Assembly: GCA_964489525.1 (NCBI GenBank)
Contig: CAZAYY010000005.1
Location: 124,001 to 188,000 of the forward strand
Reading direction: 5' to 3'
DNA length: 64,000 nucleotides
Origin: CAZAYY01 sp964489525
GTDB taxonomy: Bacteria; Chloroflexota; Anaerolineae; Anaerolineales; JABWBV01
In this document: positions 52,722 through 60,825 of the stretch, piece after piece
Position numbering within the stretch: position 1 is the stretch's first letter
How the letters are laid out: each line of letters begins with the position of its first letter
The notes under the pieces: model-generated
Database searches by the model: none
What the model was told of the DNA's origin: nothing
The model's input: the letters and a program-made list of their open reading frames with translations, nothing else
Program-made: the position numbers and the translations under genes

Positions 52722-52934
52722 ATGGCCGATACCCCGCTGCTGAAGCGCCTGGAAAACACCCAAAGCCCCCAAGAAGGGACTTCTGGCGCGCCTGGAGCAG
52801 GGCAAAGCCCAACTCCAATGGGCGAAGCGGGTGGCCTGGCAATCACCCCTGAACTGGTAGCGCAGGTTGCGGCCAGGGTATACCAGCTCTGGCTGGCCGA
52901 CATGCGCATCGAAAACGAGCGCCAACGGAAATAA
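52722..52934 (+). CDS. 70-residue eCIS small protein
   Basis: It starts two bases after the previous stop. The N-terminal 40 residues are disordered (Pro/Gly/Ser). The C-terminal helix ITPELVAQVAARVYQLWLAD ends in a run of charged residues (RIENERQRK). The same pattern closes the 691-residue protein at 53382 (ELARKVYAELKRKL, then EWERNR). That suggests both dock on the same partner. I do not recognise a named family. Confidence 0.7.
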   Translation: MADTPLLKRLENTQSPQEGTSGAPGAGQSPTPMGEAGGLAITPELVAQVAARVYQLWLADMRIENERQRK

Positions 52935-52950
52935 AGAAACGGAGAGCGTG

Positions 52951-53385
52951 ATGGCAGAACAAAATTATCGCGACCAGGCAATTCCGGCCTTTCGATTTGT
53001 TGTAGAAGTGGATGGCGAAAGCCAGGGCGCTTTTACCGAATGCACCCTGCCGGTCGTTGAATGGGAAACCGAAGAAGTTAAAGAAGGTGGCCTAAACACC
53101 TACATTCATGCGCTGCCTGGCCGCCGCAAAGGTGCGCGCCTGACCCTGAAGAACGGGGTTGGGAAATCCGCATTACTGCAGTGGTACAAAGACACCATGA
53201 ACGAAAAATTTACTCGCAAACCCATCACCATCACCTTGTTGGATGCTGCGCAAAACACTATCCAGGTTTGGGAACTTAAAGAAGCCTACCCGGTCAAGTG
53301 GGCGGGCCCGCAGCTGAAAACCGATGCGAACGCCATCGCCATCCATTCGGTCGAATTTGCCTGTGGAGAAGTGGTGGTTTCATGA
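52951..53385 (+). CDS. eCIS inner tube protein 2 / tube initiator
   Basis: 144 residues from ATG 52951 (ACGGAGAG upstream). The fold is the same as tube 1: IPAFRFVVEVDGESQGAFTE, LPGRRKGARLTLKNGVGKSA and YPVKWAGPQLKTDANAIAIH. The two differ strongly in sequence, so this one probably forms the tube-baseplate junction, as Afp5 is thought to do. The stop overlaps the next start (ATGA). Confidence 0.9.
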   Translation: MAEQNYRDQAIPAFRFVVEVDGESQGAFTECTLPVVEWETEEVKEGGLNTYIHALPGRRKGARLTLKNGVGKSALLQWYKDTMNEKFTRKPITITLLDAAQNTIQVWELKEAYPVKWAGPQLKTDANAIAIHSVEFACGEVVVS

Positions 53386-55457
53386 GTCGCTACCGGTCTC
53401 GAGCCAGTTTAACTTCCCCGCTGGTGCGGTATGTCCAGCGGCATTACCAGGTCTCACGCCTGTACCGCCCCGCCATGCCTCAAATGGGCGGCCCTCCGGC
53501 GGCTCCCCAGGAATTTTCCCTGGCTGGAACGGCTTCTGCTGTGCCCACCGCAAGACCCACAGGGGTAGTGCAGGCAAAACTGCTCCCACAAACCAACAAC
53601 CTGCCCATGGGGATGGTGGTAGGCATGGGCGCACCGACGCCCCCGGTTTCGCAAAACCTGCCCGTCCAGGCAGAATTTGAAACCCAAGCCCCGGCTGAAA
53701 CCAGCGCCCCACAAGCAGCCCCAACTTTCTGGCGGCGGCTGCAAAACCTGGTTCGCCCCCAGCCGCAAAAACCCCAGGCCGCTGCCCCTAGCCAACGTAG
53801 TTTGCCCATCCAGGCAGCCCCCCTACCAACGCCAGCCCCAGGCCCAGCGTCAAGCCCGGCTCCAGTTGTTCAACGGGCGGCCCTTCCAGCCGAACCTGGG
53901 CCTGTGATTCAACCTACGCAAGAACCATTGGCAAGTGCGCCAAACCCACCAACCCCTGCTGTGCCCCTCGCCCAGCAAAGGCCAGTCCAGGCTGCAAGAC
54001 CAGCCCTACAGGCACAACCAGCGGTGCAGACGCCCCCAAAAACAGCCGCACCCACCCCCAGCCGCGCCATACAAACGGCTGCTGAACCTGCCGAAAGCGA
54101 AGAAAATTCTGGCACGGACCCGAAAACCTGGAACCGGCTGCAAAATATCTTCCAGCGCCACCAGGAAAAGCAAACTACCCAGGCAGGTGGAGATGCGCCA
54201 CCCGTCCAAACCCGGCGTGAAGAAGAACCATCTCAACCCATTTCGCCCGAGCAGCCCGCGCAGAAAATTCAACGAGCCGAAGCTGCCCCCGAAGAAACCC
54301 AGGTTTTCCAACGCCCCACCAGCGAAATGCCTGCGCCAGCCCAACCCACCGAAACCGCACCATCGCGAACCAGTGCCGCCCCGCAGCATAGCGCACCCGT
54401 GCAAAAGGTAGCCCAACCCGCAGTCCCAAGCGCCGCCCCAACCTCTCAAGGCCCTTCCGAACCGCCCACACCCACCCAAGAGCTTGATAACACGGCGCCC
54501 GAAGCCCCGCTTGAAATGGCCTGGCCTGTTCAACGCAAAAACACACCGGAAAGCGCCCCCGCCCCAACCACACCCACACCCACACCCACAACCCTGCTGC
54601 CCCTGGCCGGAGAAGACGAAAACGGTGCGGGTACGCTGCAGAACATCCTCTCCGGGGTGGAAGCCGGACGGCCCACCGATTCCAAAATCGAAGTAATTCC
54701 CCCACGCCGCTCCCGCCCGACCAGCGCGCCCGTACAGCGGACTGCTGACCAGGTAAGCCCGGAACCCGCCCAGCAAAGCCAGCCAGGAATGGATTTCCCC
54801 ACAACCATCCAGCGCGAACCTGCCGGTGCACCAGAAACCATGGTACCCACCGAAGTTGGCAGCCTTCCCGCTGACCTCTGGCAGTTGATCGGGGAAACTC
54901 CGCCACGCCAACCTGCCCGCCCCACTGCCAGCAGCGGGCAAAGCTCAGGCCCAGTTCAGGCTGCGCCCCAAACCCCAACCCCGCAAGCGGCCCTGGCCCC
55001 CTCGCTGGCCGTCCCAAACCAGGTGAGTTCACCATCCCCAGCACAACCCTACCGGCCCGCCCCAAGCCAACCGGTGCAGCGCAGTGGACCCACTGCACAA
55101 AATGCTGCACCTGAACAGGCGCAAAGCGCAAGTCCCATCCAGACCCCGCCGCAGTCCACAGGTAACATCCAGCGCGAAATGCTTCCCCAGGAAGCCGCAA
55201 AAACCAGCGCAGAAATTACCCCCACACCCAATGTTTTTCCCCCAGCCAGCCAACCCACCCCTGTGCAGCGAGAAGAAACCCAGGCGCCTGTATCTTCTTC
55301 CAGCTCCCAGGCCCCTGCCGGGACACCCACCCCTGCAGGCTCCGGCGCACCAGTGGACACGGAAGAGTTGGCGCGCAAAGTATATGCAGAACTCAAAAGA
55401 AAATTGATGGTTGAATGGGAACGCAACCGGTTTTACGCCAACCCACGCAAGCGCTAA
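53382..55457 (+). CDS. large Pro/Ala/Gln-rich disordered eCIS protein with VQR repeats
   Basis: 691 residues from ATG 53382. The N-terminus is basic (MSRYRSRASLTSPLVRYVQR). The body is low complexity with about twenty (V/I)Q(R/A/T/K) motifs, for example VVQRAALPAE, PVQRKNTPES, TIQREPAGAP and PVQREETQAP. Three LQN helices occur: FWRRLQNLVRPQ, TWNRLQNIFQRHQ and GTLQNILSGVE. The last 35 residues are a charged helix (ELARKVYAELKRKL) like that of the 70-residue protein. No enzymatic motif. Between tube 2 and the LysM protein, it might be a flexible scaffold, a length-control or cargo-docking protein. Confidence 0.75.
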   Translation: MSRYRSRASLTSPLVRYVQRHYQVSRLYRPAMPQMGGPPAAPQEFSLAGTASAVPTARPTGVVQAKLLPQTNNLPMGMVVGMGAPTPPVSQNLPVQAEFETQAPAETSAPQAAPTFWRRLQNLVRPQPQKPQAAAPSQRSLPIQAAPLPTPAPGPASSPAPVVQRAALPAEPGPVIQPTQEPLASAPNPPTPAVPLAQQRPVQAARPALQAQPAVQTPPKTAAPTPSRAIQTAAEPAESEENSGTDPKTWNRLQNIFQRHQEKQTTQAGGDAPPVQTRREEEPSQPISPEQPAQKIQRAEAAPEETQVFQRPTSEMPAPAQPTETAPSRTSAAPQHSAPVQKVAQPAVPSAAPTSQGPSEPPTPTQELDNTAPEAPLEMAWPVQRKNTPESAPAPTTPTPTPTTLLPLAGEDENGAGTLQNILSGVEAGRPTDSKIEVIPPRRSRPTSAPVQRTADQVSPEPAQQSQPGMDFPTTIQREPAGAPETMVPTEVGSLPADLWQLIGETPPRQPARPTASSGQSSGPVQAAPQTPTPQAALAPSLAVPNQVSSPSPAQPYRPAPSQPVQRSGPTAQNAAPEQAQSASPIQTPPQSTGNIQREMLPQEAAKTSAEITPTPNVFPPASQPTPVQREETQAPVSSSSSQAPAGTPTPAGSGAPVDTEELARKVYAELKRKLMVEWERNRFYANPRKR

Positions 55458-55506
55458 CCGGAACCCAACCACAGGCATGACCTCCGTTTGAATCAAAAAG
55501 GTACTT

Positions 55507-56187
55507 ATGGCAAACACTCGAGGAAACTTAGTTGCAGCGCAAATTTACGAAGTGGATACTTCGGGCGAAAAAAAGTCTGGCGGTATTGCGGTCAGCTGTA
55601 TGTTCAACCCATTTGAATACAGTGTCAGCAAAACCAATACCTATGAAGAAAAATCGAAAAACAAATCCGATGTACCCCATGTGGAATTCAAGAAAGCAGG
55701 CGCCCAAACTCTTAAACTGGTCCTGACTTTCGATACCTATGAATCGGGTGATGATGTCAGCCTGGAAACCCGCAAACTTTGGAAGCTGATGGAATCCAAA
55801 ACCCGCCAAGAAGGCAACAAGAAAAAGAAAGTTCCTCCCCCTGAGGTCGCTTTTGAATGGGGCGTTTTCCGTTTCGTGGCAGTCATTACCGCCATGACCC
55901 ACAAATTCACCTTATTTAAAAATGACGGCACCCCGGTACGCGCCTCGGTGGATGTGACGTTTACCCAACATAAAGACCTGGAAGATTACCCCAACCAGAA
56001 CCCCACCTCTGGCGGCGGGGATATTAACCGGGTATGGCATGTGATTGCAGGCGACCGCCTGGATACCATTGCTTTTGAAGTCTACGGAGATGCAACCCGC
56101 TGGCGAGCCATTGCAGAACACAACGGCATCACCAACCCCCTTTCGCTTAAAGCCGGGCAGCATCTCACCATTCCAGAACTGGATTAA
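55507..56187 (+). CDS. eCIS baseplate protein with LysM (Afp7-like)
   Basis: 226 residues. The N-terminal part (CMFNPFEYSVSKTNTYEEKS, TLKLVLTFDTYE) matches the CIS tube-adaptor family. The C-terminal LysM (about 175-225) reads VWHVIAGDRLDTIAFEVYGD, then NPLSLKAGQHLTIPEL. In known particles it links the tube to the spike hub. The gap to the next gene is 18 bases. Confidence 0.9.
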   Translation: MANTRGNLVAAQIYEVDTSGEKKSGGIAVSCMFNPFEYSVSKTNTYEEKSKNKSDVPHVEFKKAGAQTLKLVLTFDTYESGDDVSLETRKLWKLMESKTRQEGNKKKKVPPPEVAFEWGVFRFVAVITAMTHKFTLFKNDGTPVRASVDVTFTQHKDLEDYPNQNPTSGGGDINRVWHVIAGDRLDTIAFEVYGDATRWRAIAEHNGITNPLSLKAGQHLTIPELD

Positions 56188-56205
56188 CCACACCGGAGTA
56201 ACCCC

Positions 56206-57894
56206 ATGCCCGAAGCTTCCCCAATGACCAGTCAGGTCCACATCAAGGTAAACGGTCAAGACGCCCAACCGGATGTCATCAGCCAGTTGAACCTGATGGT
56301 TGTGGACCAACACGCCCACCTGCCTGCCATGTTTCTGCTCAAGTTTGCCGACTCCAGCCTGCAACTGTTGGACGACGGGCCATTTAACCTGACCGGACAG
56401 GTAGAAATTGCCGCCGAAGACGAAGGTGGAAACAAAGTTACGCTGATTAAAGGTGAAATCACCGCCCTGGAACCCCACTTTGGCGAAGGCATGATTGCAG
56501 AACTGGTGGTGCGGGGATACGATAAATCCCACCGGCTCTACCGGGAAACCAAAAGCGAAACCTACCTGAACATGAAGGACAGCGACATCGCTTCTAAAAT
56601 TGCCCGCGAAGGAGGGCTGCAAAGCCAGGTGGATACAACCAACACGGTGTACGAGCACATTTTCCAAAACAACATCTCCCCCCTGGCGTTTTTACAGCAA
56701 CGGGCCTGGCGAATTGGGTTTGAATGTTTTGTAGCAGACGACAAGCTGTATTTCCGCAAGCCGTCCACATCCAACGCCCAACCCACCCTGACCTGGGGCG
56801 GCAACCTGCAAACCTTTCGACCGCGCATCACCCTGGCAGAACAGGTGGATGAAGTGTTGGTAAAAGGTTGGGATTTCAGAAAGCAAGCAGCCATTGTGGG
56901 TAATGCCAGCAATGGACGCCTGTATCCCAAAATTCAAGAAAACAAAAAGGGAGCCAGTTGGGCCAGCAGCTTTGGGCGCGGCCGGCTGACCATTGTGGAC
57001 CAACCGGTTATCAGCCAGGCAGAAGCCAACGCCCTGGCCGCCGCCCGCCTGGATGAAATCAGTGGGGCATACATCGAGGCCGAGGGGGTGGCATTGCGCA
57101 AGCCAGATATTAAAGCCGGGCAAATGGTGAAGCTGGAAGGCCTGGGAAGCCGGTTAAGCGGCGACTACCTGGTTACCAGCGCCACCCACACCTACACCCC
57201 CGCAGGGCTGCAAACCACTTTTAATGTGCGCGGCGCTCGCACCGGCCTGCTGACCGAACAAATGGGCGGCCAACCCACTCCCGAACGCCTTCCTGGCGTG
57301 GTGGTCGGTGTGGTTACCAACACCGAAGACCCCGATAAATTTGGGCGGGTAAAGGTCAAGTTCCCCTGGCTCGCCGACCAGTGCGAAAGCGCCTGGGCAA
57401 GGGTTATGGGCCCGGGGGCCGGGCCAGAATCCGGGCTTTTTATGATTCCACCCGTAGGCGCCGAGGTATTGGTGGCTTTTCTGCATGGCGATTTTAACAA
57501 CCCCTATGTATTGGGGGGCGTGTGGAATGGCAAAGCCGCCATCCCGCCCGAATCCGGGGGAGCCGGAAACGGGGAAAAGCCCACGGTATTTGAGTGGCGC
57601 TCAGGCAAAGGCCACCGGATTGTGACTTACGACAACGCCGACAACAAAATTGACATCCAAACTGCGGGAGGGCATATGATCACCCTGGATGATCAAAACA
57701 AGAAAATCATCATCACCAGCAAAGGCGGCCACACCTTGACCCTGGACGACTCAGGCAACAAAATCATTGTGGAAAGTAAAAATGAACTTGAAATCAAATC
57801 TACCGGCAATATGAAAATCAACGCCGGTGCCAACCTGGAAATGCAGGCCAGCGGCCAGGTGACGATTAAGGGCGCAGTGATCAACCTGAACTAG
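56206..57894 (+). CDS. VgrG-like spike protein (Afp8/gpD-gpV type)
   Basis: 562 residues. The gp27-like hub (about 1-370) is followed by a gp5-like OB-fold (VVVGVVTNTEDPDKFGRVKV, GLFMIPPVGAEVLVAFLHGD, NPYVLGGVWNGKAAIPP). The C-terminal spike helix has repeated short beta units (GGHMITLDDQNKKIIITSK, GGHTLTLDDSGNKIIVESK). It forms the puncturing tip under the PAAR protein. ATG 56206 has GGAG eight bases before; ATG 56224 is an alternative. Confidence 0.93.
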   Translation: MPEASPMTSQVHIKVNGQDAQPDVISQLNLMVVDQHAHLPAMFLLKFADSSLQLLDDGPFNLTGQVEIAAEDEGGNKVTLIKGEITALEPHFGEGMIAELVVRGYDKSHRLYRETKSETYLNMKDSDIASKIAREGGLQSQVDTTNTVYEHIFQNNISPLAFLQQRAWRIGFECFVADDKLYFRKPSTSNAQPTLTWGGNLQTFRPRITLAEQVDEVLVKGWDFRKQAAIVGNASNGRLYPKIQENKKGASWASSFGRGRLTIVDQPVISQAEANALAAARLDEISGAYIEAEGVALRKPDIKAGQMVKLEGLGSRLSGDYLVTSATHTYTPAGLQTTFNVRGARTGLLTEQMGGQPTPERLPGVVVGVVTNTEDPDKFGRVKVKFPWLADQCESAWARVMGPGAGPESGLFMIPPVGAEVLVAFLHGDFNNPYVLGGVWNGKAAIPPESGGAGNGEKPTVFEWRSGKGHRIVTYDNADNKIDIQTAGGHMITLDDQNKKIIITSKGGHTLTLDDSGNKIIVESKNELEIKSTGNMKINAGANLEMQASGQVTIKGAVINLN

Positions 57895-57912
57895 GAGTAT
57901 CGAAAGAACGCT

Positions 57913-58311
57913 ATGGGACAACCTGCCGCAAAACAAGGCGACCAAATCACCGCCGTAGATATGCACATTGTCATGGTGCCCTCGCCGGGCGGCCCCGTGC
58001 CTACCCCGCTGCCGCACCCTTTTATGGGTCTGATTGACAACGGTCTCAGCACCAATGTCAAAATTATGGGAATGCCAGCCGCCACGGTGGGCAGTACGGC
58101 CAGCAACCAGCCACCCCACTTACCCACTCCCCCGGGAACGGCTTTCCAAATTCCACCCACCAACCAGGGTACCATCATTATGGGCAGCAACACGGTGTTG
58201 ATCAACAAAAAACCCGCTGCCCGAAACGGCGACACAGCCCAAACCTGCGCCGACCCGGTGCCCAATATGAATGCAACCGTCATTGCCGTAGGCACGGTCA
58301 TGATTGGATAA
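57913..58311 (+). CDS. PAAR-like spike tip protein (Afp10-like)
   Basis: 132 residues. PAAR-type repeats: PAAKQGDQITAVDMHIV, STNVKIMGMPAATVGS, MGSNTVLINKKPAARNGD and NATVIAVGTVMIG. The His, Asp and Cys residues (DMHIV, TCADPV) could hold the tip metal. It is encoded directly after the spike, as in most contractile systems. Confidence 0.9.
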   Translation: MGQPAAKQGDQITAVDMHIVMVPSPGGPVPTPLPHPFMGLIDNGLSTNVKIMGMPAATVGSTASNQPPHLPTPPGTAFQIPPTNQGTIIMGSNTVLINKKPAARNGDTAQTCADPVPNMNATVIAVGTVMIG

Positions 58312-58329
58312 CTTTAAGGAGTACATTGT

Positions 58330-58767
58330 ATGTCAGAAAACCGACCGGTATCATCTCACCGCAACGCCAATGTATTTAATGACCTGGTTGGCCGGGGCTG
58401 GGCTTTTCCCCCCACCATTGGCCCACAGGGCGGAATTGCCCTGACCAATGACCGCAGCGAATTAAAGCAAGCCATTGAAATCATCCTGTCTACATCGCCC
58501 GGCCAGCGGGTAATGCGCCCTACGTTTGGCTGCCGCCTGCAAGAACTGGTGTTTGCACCCAACAACAGCCAGACCGCAGCCCAGGCCCGCCGCTACGTAG
58601 AAGAAGCGCTGGGCATGTGGGAACCGCGCATCAAGGTGGTTGCGGTACGGGCTTTTCCCGATACCGAACAGGACCACCGCCTCGTGATTGAAATTGACTA
58701 CCTGGTGAAAGCCTCGAATGACCGGCGTTCCCTGGTGTTTCCCTTTTACCTGATTCCGGGCGAATAA
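58330..58767 (+). CDS. gp25-like baseplate wedge protein (Afp9-like)
   Basis: 145 residues; AAGGAG lies before the ATG. GPW/gp25 signatures: LTNDRSELKQAIEIILSTSP, GQRVMRPTFGCRLQELVFAP, YVEEALGMWEPRIKVVAVRA. It starts sheath assembly at the baseplate. Confidence 0.93.
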   Translation: MSENRPVSSHRNANVFNDLVGRGWAFPPTIGPQGGIALTNDRSELKQAIEIILSTSPGQRVMRPTFGCRLQELVFAPNNSQTAAQARRYVEEALGMWEPRIKVVAVRAFPDTEQDHRLVIEIDYLVKASNDRRSLVFPFYLIPGE

Positions 58768-58790
58768 CGCCAACCGATAAAGGAGTAACC

Positions 58791-60791
58791 ATGCCGCTCT
58801 CTGTTCCACAACTCGACGACCGCACATTTCAAAACCTGGTAGATGAGGCCAAAAAGCGCATTCCCCACTACACCAAGGAATGGACCGACCACAACGTCAG
58901 CGACCCCGGGGTAACGTTGATTGAATTATTTGCCTACATGACTGAGGTTCTGCTTTACCGCCTCAACCAGGTGCCAGATTTACATTACATCAAGTTCATG
59001 GAAATGTTGGGGATCACCCTGCGCGAACCTGTTCCCGCTCGCGCCTGGGTGACCTTCTGGCTTTCTCAGCCCCAAAATATCCCAATTATCATCGGCAATG
59101 GCACCGAAGTGGCCAGCACACAAACCGAAAACGAACCCTCAATCATATTCACCTCTGACCGCGATCTAAAAATTGAACCACCTCAACTCGGTTTGGTGAT
59201 GCAGCGGATGACCGGACAGGATGGCGTGAGCAAAATTTATAAAGAAATCAACATGCGCCGCCTGGAAGCAGGGGTAGAAGCGATGGACGCCTTTACCACC
59301 GTGCCCCAGGTGGATGATGCCCTTTATTTTGGCTTTGAAAACAACCTGAGCCGGCATGTATTGGGTTTTGAATTTGATTTTGACCCGGCTGGCGGGGCAG
59401 GCATTGACCCCACCATGCCGCCGTATGTCTGGGAAGCCTCCACCGGCAGCGAACAACGCTGGGAAGTTTGTGATATGGAAATGGATACTACCCGCGGTAT
59501 GAACACCGCCGGCCGCATCCTCATTCATCTGCCCGAAATGGGAAAGTATCGAATTGAAAAAAATGAAAAATATTGGGTGCGGGTGCGGGTGCGAGACATC
59601 ACCCCATCAGAAGCGCGCCAGGGGATGCGCGGTTATGACCGCACGCCGCGGCTGCGCAAAGCGGTGGTGGCCTCTTGGGGTGGCGCGGTGCAGTCTTCCC
59701 ATGCCCAGGTCGTTACCAAAGAATACCTGGGGCAAAGCGATGGAACCCCCGGCCAGCGCTTTCTTTTACAGCGCACGCCGGTTCTGCAGCGCCAGCCTGC
59801 CGAACACCTGGCCGTTCAGATCGACGAAGCCCCTCTGCAGCCCTGGAAGGAAACCATTGATTTTTCCAACTCCAGCGCCCAGGACCGGCATTATACCGTT
59901 GAAAGTGCATCCGGCGAAGTCCGTTTTGGGCCTGCCGTGCGCCAACCCGACGGCACCATGAAGCTTTACGGTGCTGTGCCGCCGCGCGGGGCGACGATTT
60001 TCTTCCAGCGCTACCGGCATGGCGGCGGCCAGGTGGGAAATGTGTCTGCCGGGGTGTTGAACACCCTGAAAACAGCCATTCCCTACGTCAGCCGGGTGGC
60101 CAATCGCCAGCCAGCCTGGGGCGGGCTGGACGCCGAAACCCTTGAAGCCGCCATGATGCGCGCCCCTGCCATGCTGCGTTCGCGCGACCGGGCGGTAACC
60201 GAAACGGACTACGAATTCCTGGCCCGTGAAGCCCTGCCTGCCGCGATTGGCCGGGTAAAGTGTTTGCAGCCGCGTCCCGGCGGGGGCTCTACCATTGCTG
60301 CCGGTCAGGTATATCTATTGGTCATTCCTCGCCTGCCTGACCCCAATGGTTATTTAGACCCCAAACACCTCGAGCTTGCCCCAGAAGCCACGGCAACCCT
60401 GAACAGCTACCTCGATGAACGCCGCCTGCTCACCACCCGGTTGGATATTCGCCCACCAGCCTATAACTGGGTGGCTGTGCGGGTGCAGCTGCGTGCCGCT
60501 CCGGGAGCAGACCAGGCTGCAGTGCAGCGCGCGGTCCTGGCCCGGTTATACAAATTCCTCAACCCGCTGACAGGCGGACCGGACGGGAAGGGCTGGGAAT
60601 TCGGTCGCGACCTGTTTATATCCGATGTATACCAGTGTTTGCAGGGCCTTCCCAACATCCAATTTATTCGCGGCGTTGAAATGTTTTCTGCCCAACCCGG
60701 CGGCGGGCCGCAGGGCAACCCGCTTGAATCTTTAGAACTGCTGGCCCATGCCGTGGTTGCTTCCGGACAGCACACGGTCAACTTCATCTAA
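58791..60791 (+). CDS. putative baseplate assembly protein (gp6/J-like, Afp11)
   Basis: 666 residues; AAAGGAG lies before the ATG. RTFQNLVDEAKKRIPHYTKE and DHNVSDPGVTLIELFAYMTE at the start are the family signature. The C-terminal half carries the J-like part (AMMRAPAMLRSRDRAVTETD, YEFLAREALPAAIGRVKCL). It forms the wedge ring of the baseplate. Afp12-like wedge, tape-measure and fibre genes are not seen after it within the window. Confidence 0.92.
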   Translation: MPLSVPQLDDRTFQNLVDEAKKRIPHYTKEWTDHNVSDPGVTLIELFAYMTEVLLYRLNQVPDLHYIKFMEMLGITLREPVPARAWVTFWLSQPQNIPIIIGNGTEVASTQTENEPSIIFTSDRDLKIEPPQLGLVMQRMTGQDGVSKIYKEINMRRLEAGVEAMDAFTTVPQVDDALYFGFENNLSRHVLGFEFDFDPAGGAGIDPTMPPYVWEASTGSEQRWEVCDMEMDTTRGMNTAGRILIHLPEMGKYRIEKNEKYWVRVRVRDITPSEARQGMRGYDRTPRLRKAVVASWGGAVQSSHAQVVTKEYLGQSDGTPGQRFLLQRTPVLQRQPAEHLAVQIDEAPLQPWKETIDFSNSSAQDRHYTVESASGEVRFGPAVRQPDGTMKLYGAVPPRGATIFFQRYRHGGGQVGNVSAGVLNTLKTAIPYVSRVANRQPAWGGLDAETLEAAMMRAPAMLRSRDRAVTETDYEFLAREALPAAIGRVKCLQPRPGGGSTIAAGQVYLLVIPRLPDPNGYLDPKHLELAPEATATLNSYLDERRLLTTRLDIRPPAYNWVAVRVQLRAAPGADQAAVQRAVLARLYKFLNPLTGGPDGKGWEFGRDLFISDVYQCLQGLPNIQFIRGVEMFSAQPGGGPQGNPLESLELLAHAVVASGQHTVNFI

Positions 60792-60825
60792 GAACCCATT
60801 TCGTACCAGGTCACTTAAGGAGAAA

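Noticed and set aside
50219..60791. Prophage or R-type tailocin
   Set aside because: No capsid, portal, terminase, integrase, holin or endolysin. The ATPase, DUF4157 and Pvc16-type genes point to an eCIS.
43906..60791. Type VI secretion system
   Set aside because: A VgrG-like spike and PAAR are present, but no TssJ/L/M, TssB/C split sheath or ClpV with its N-terminal domain. LysM and gp25/J genes follow the Afp pattern.
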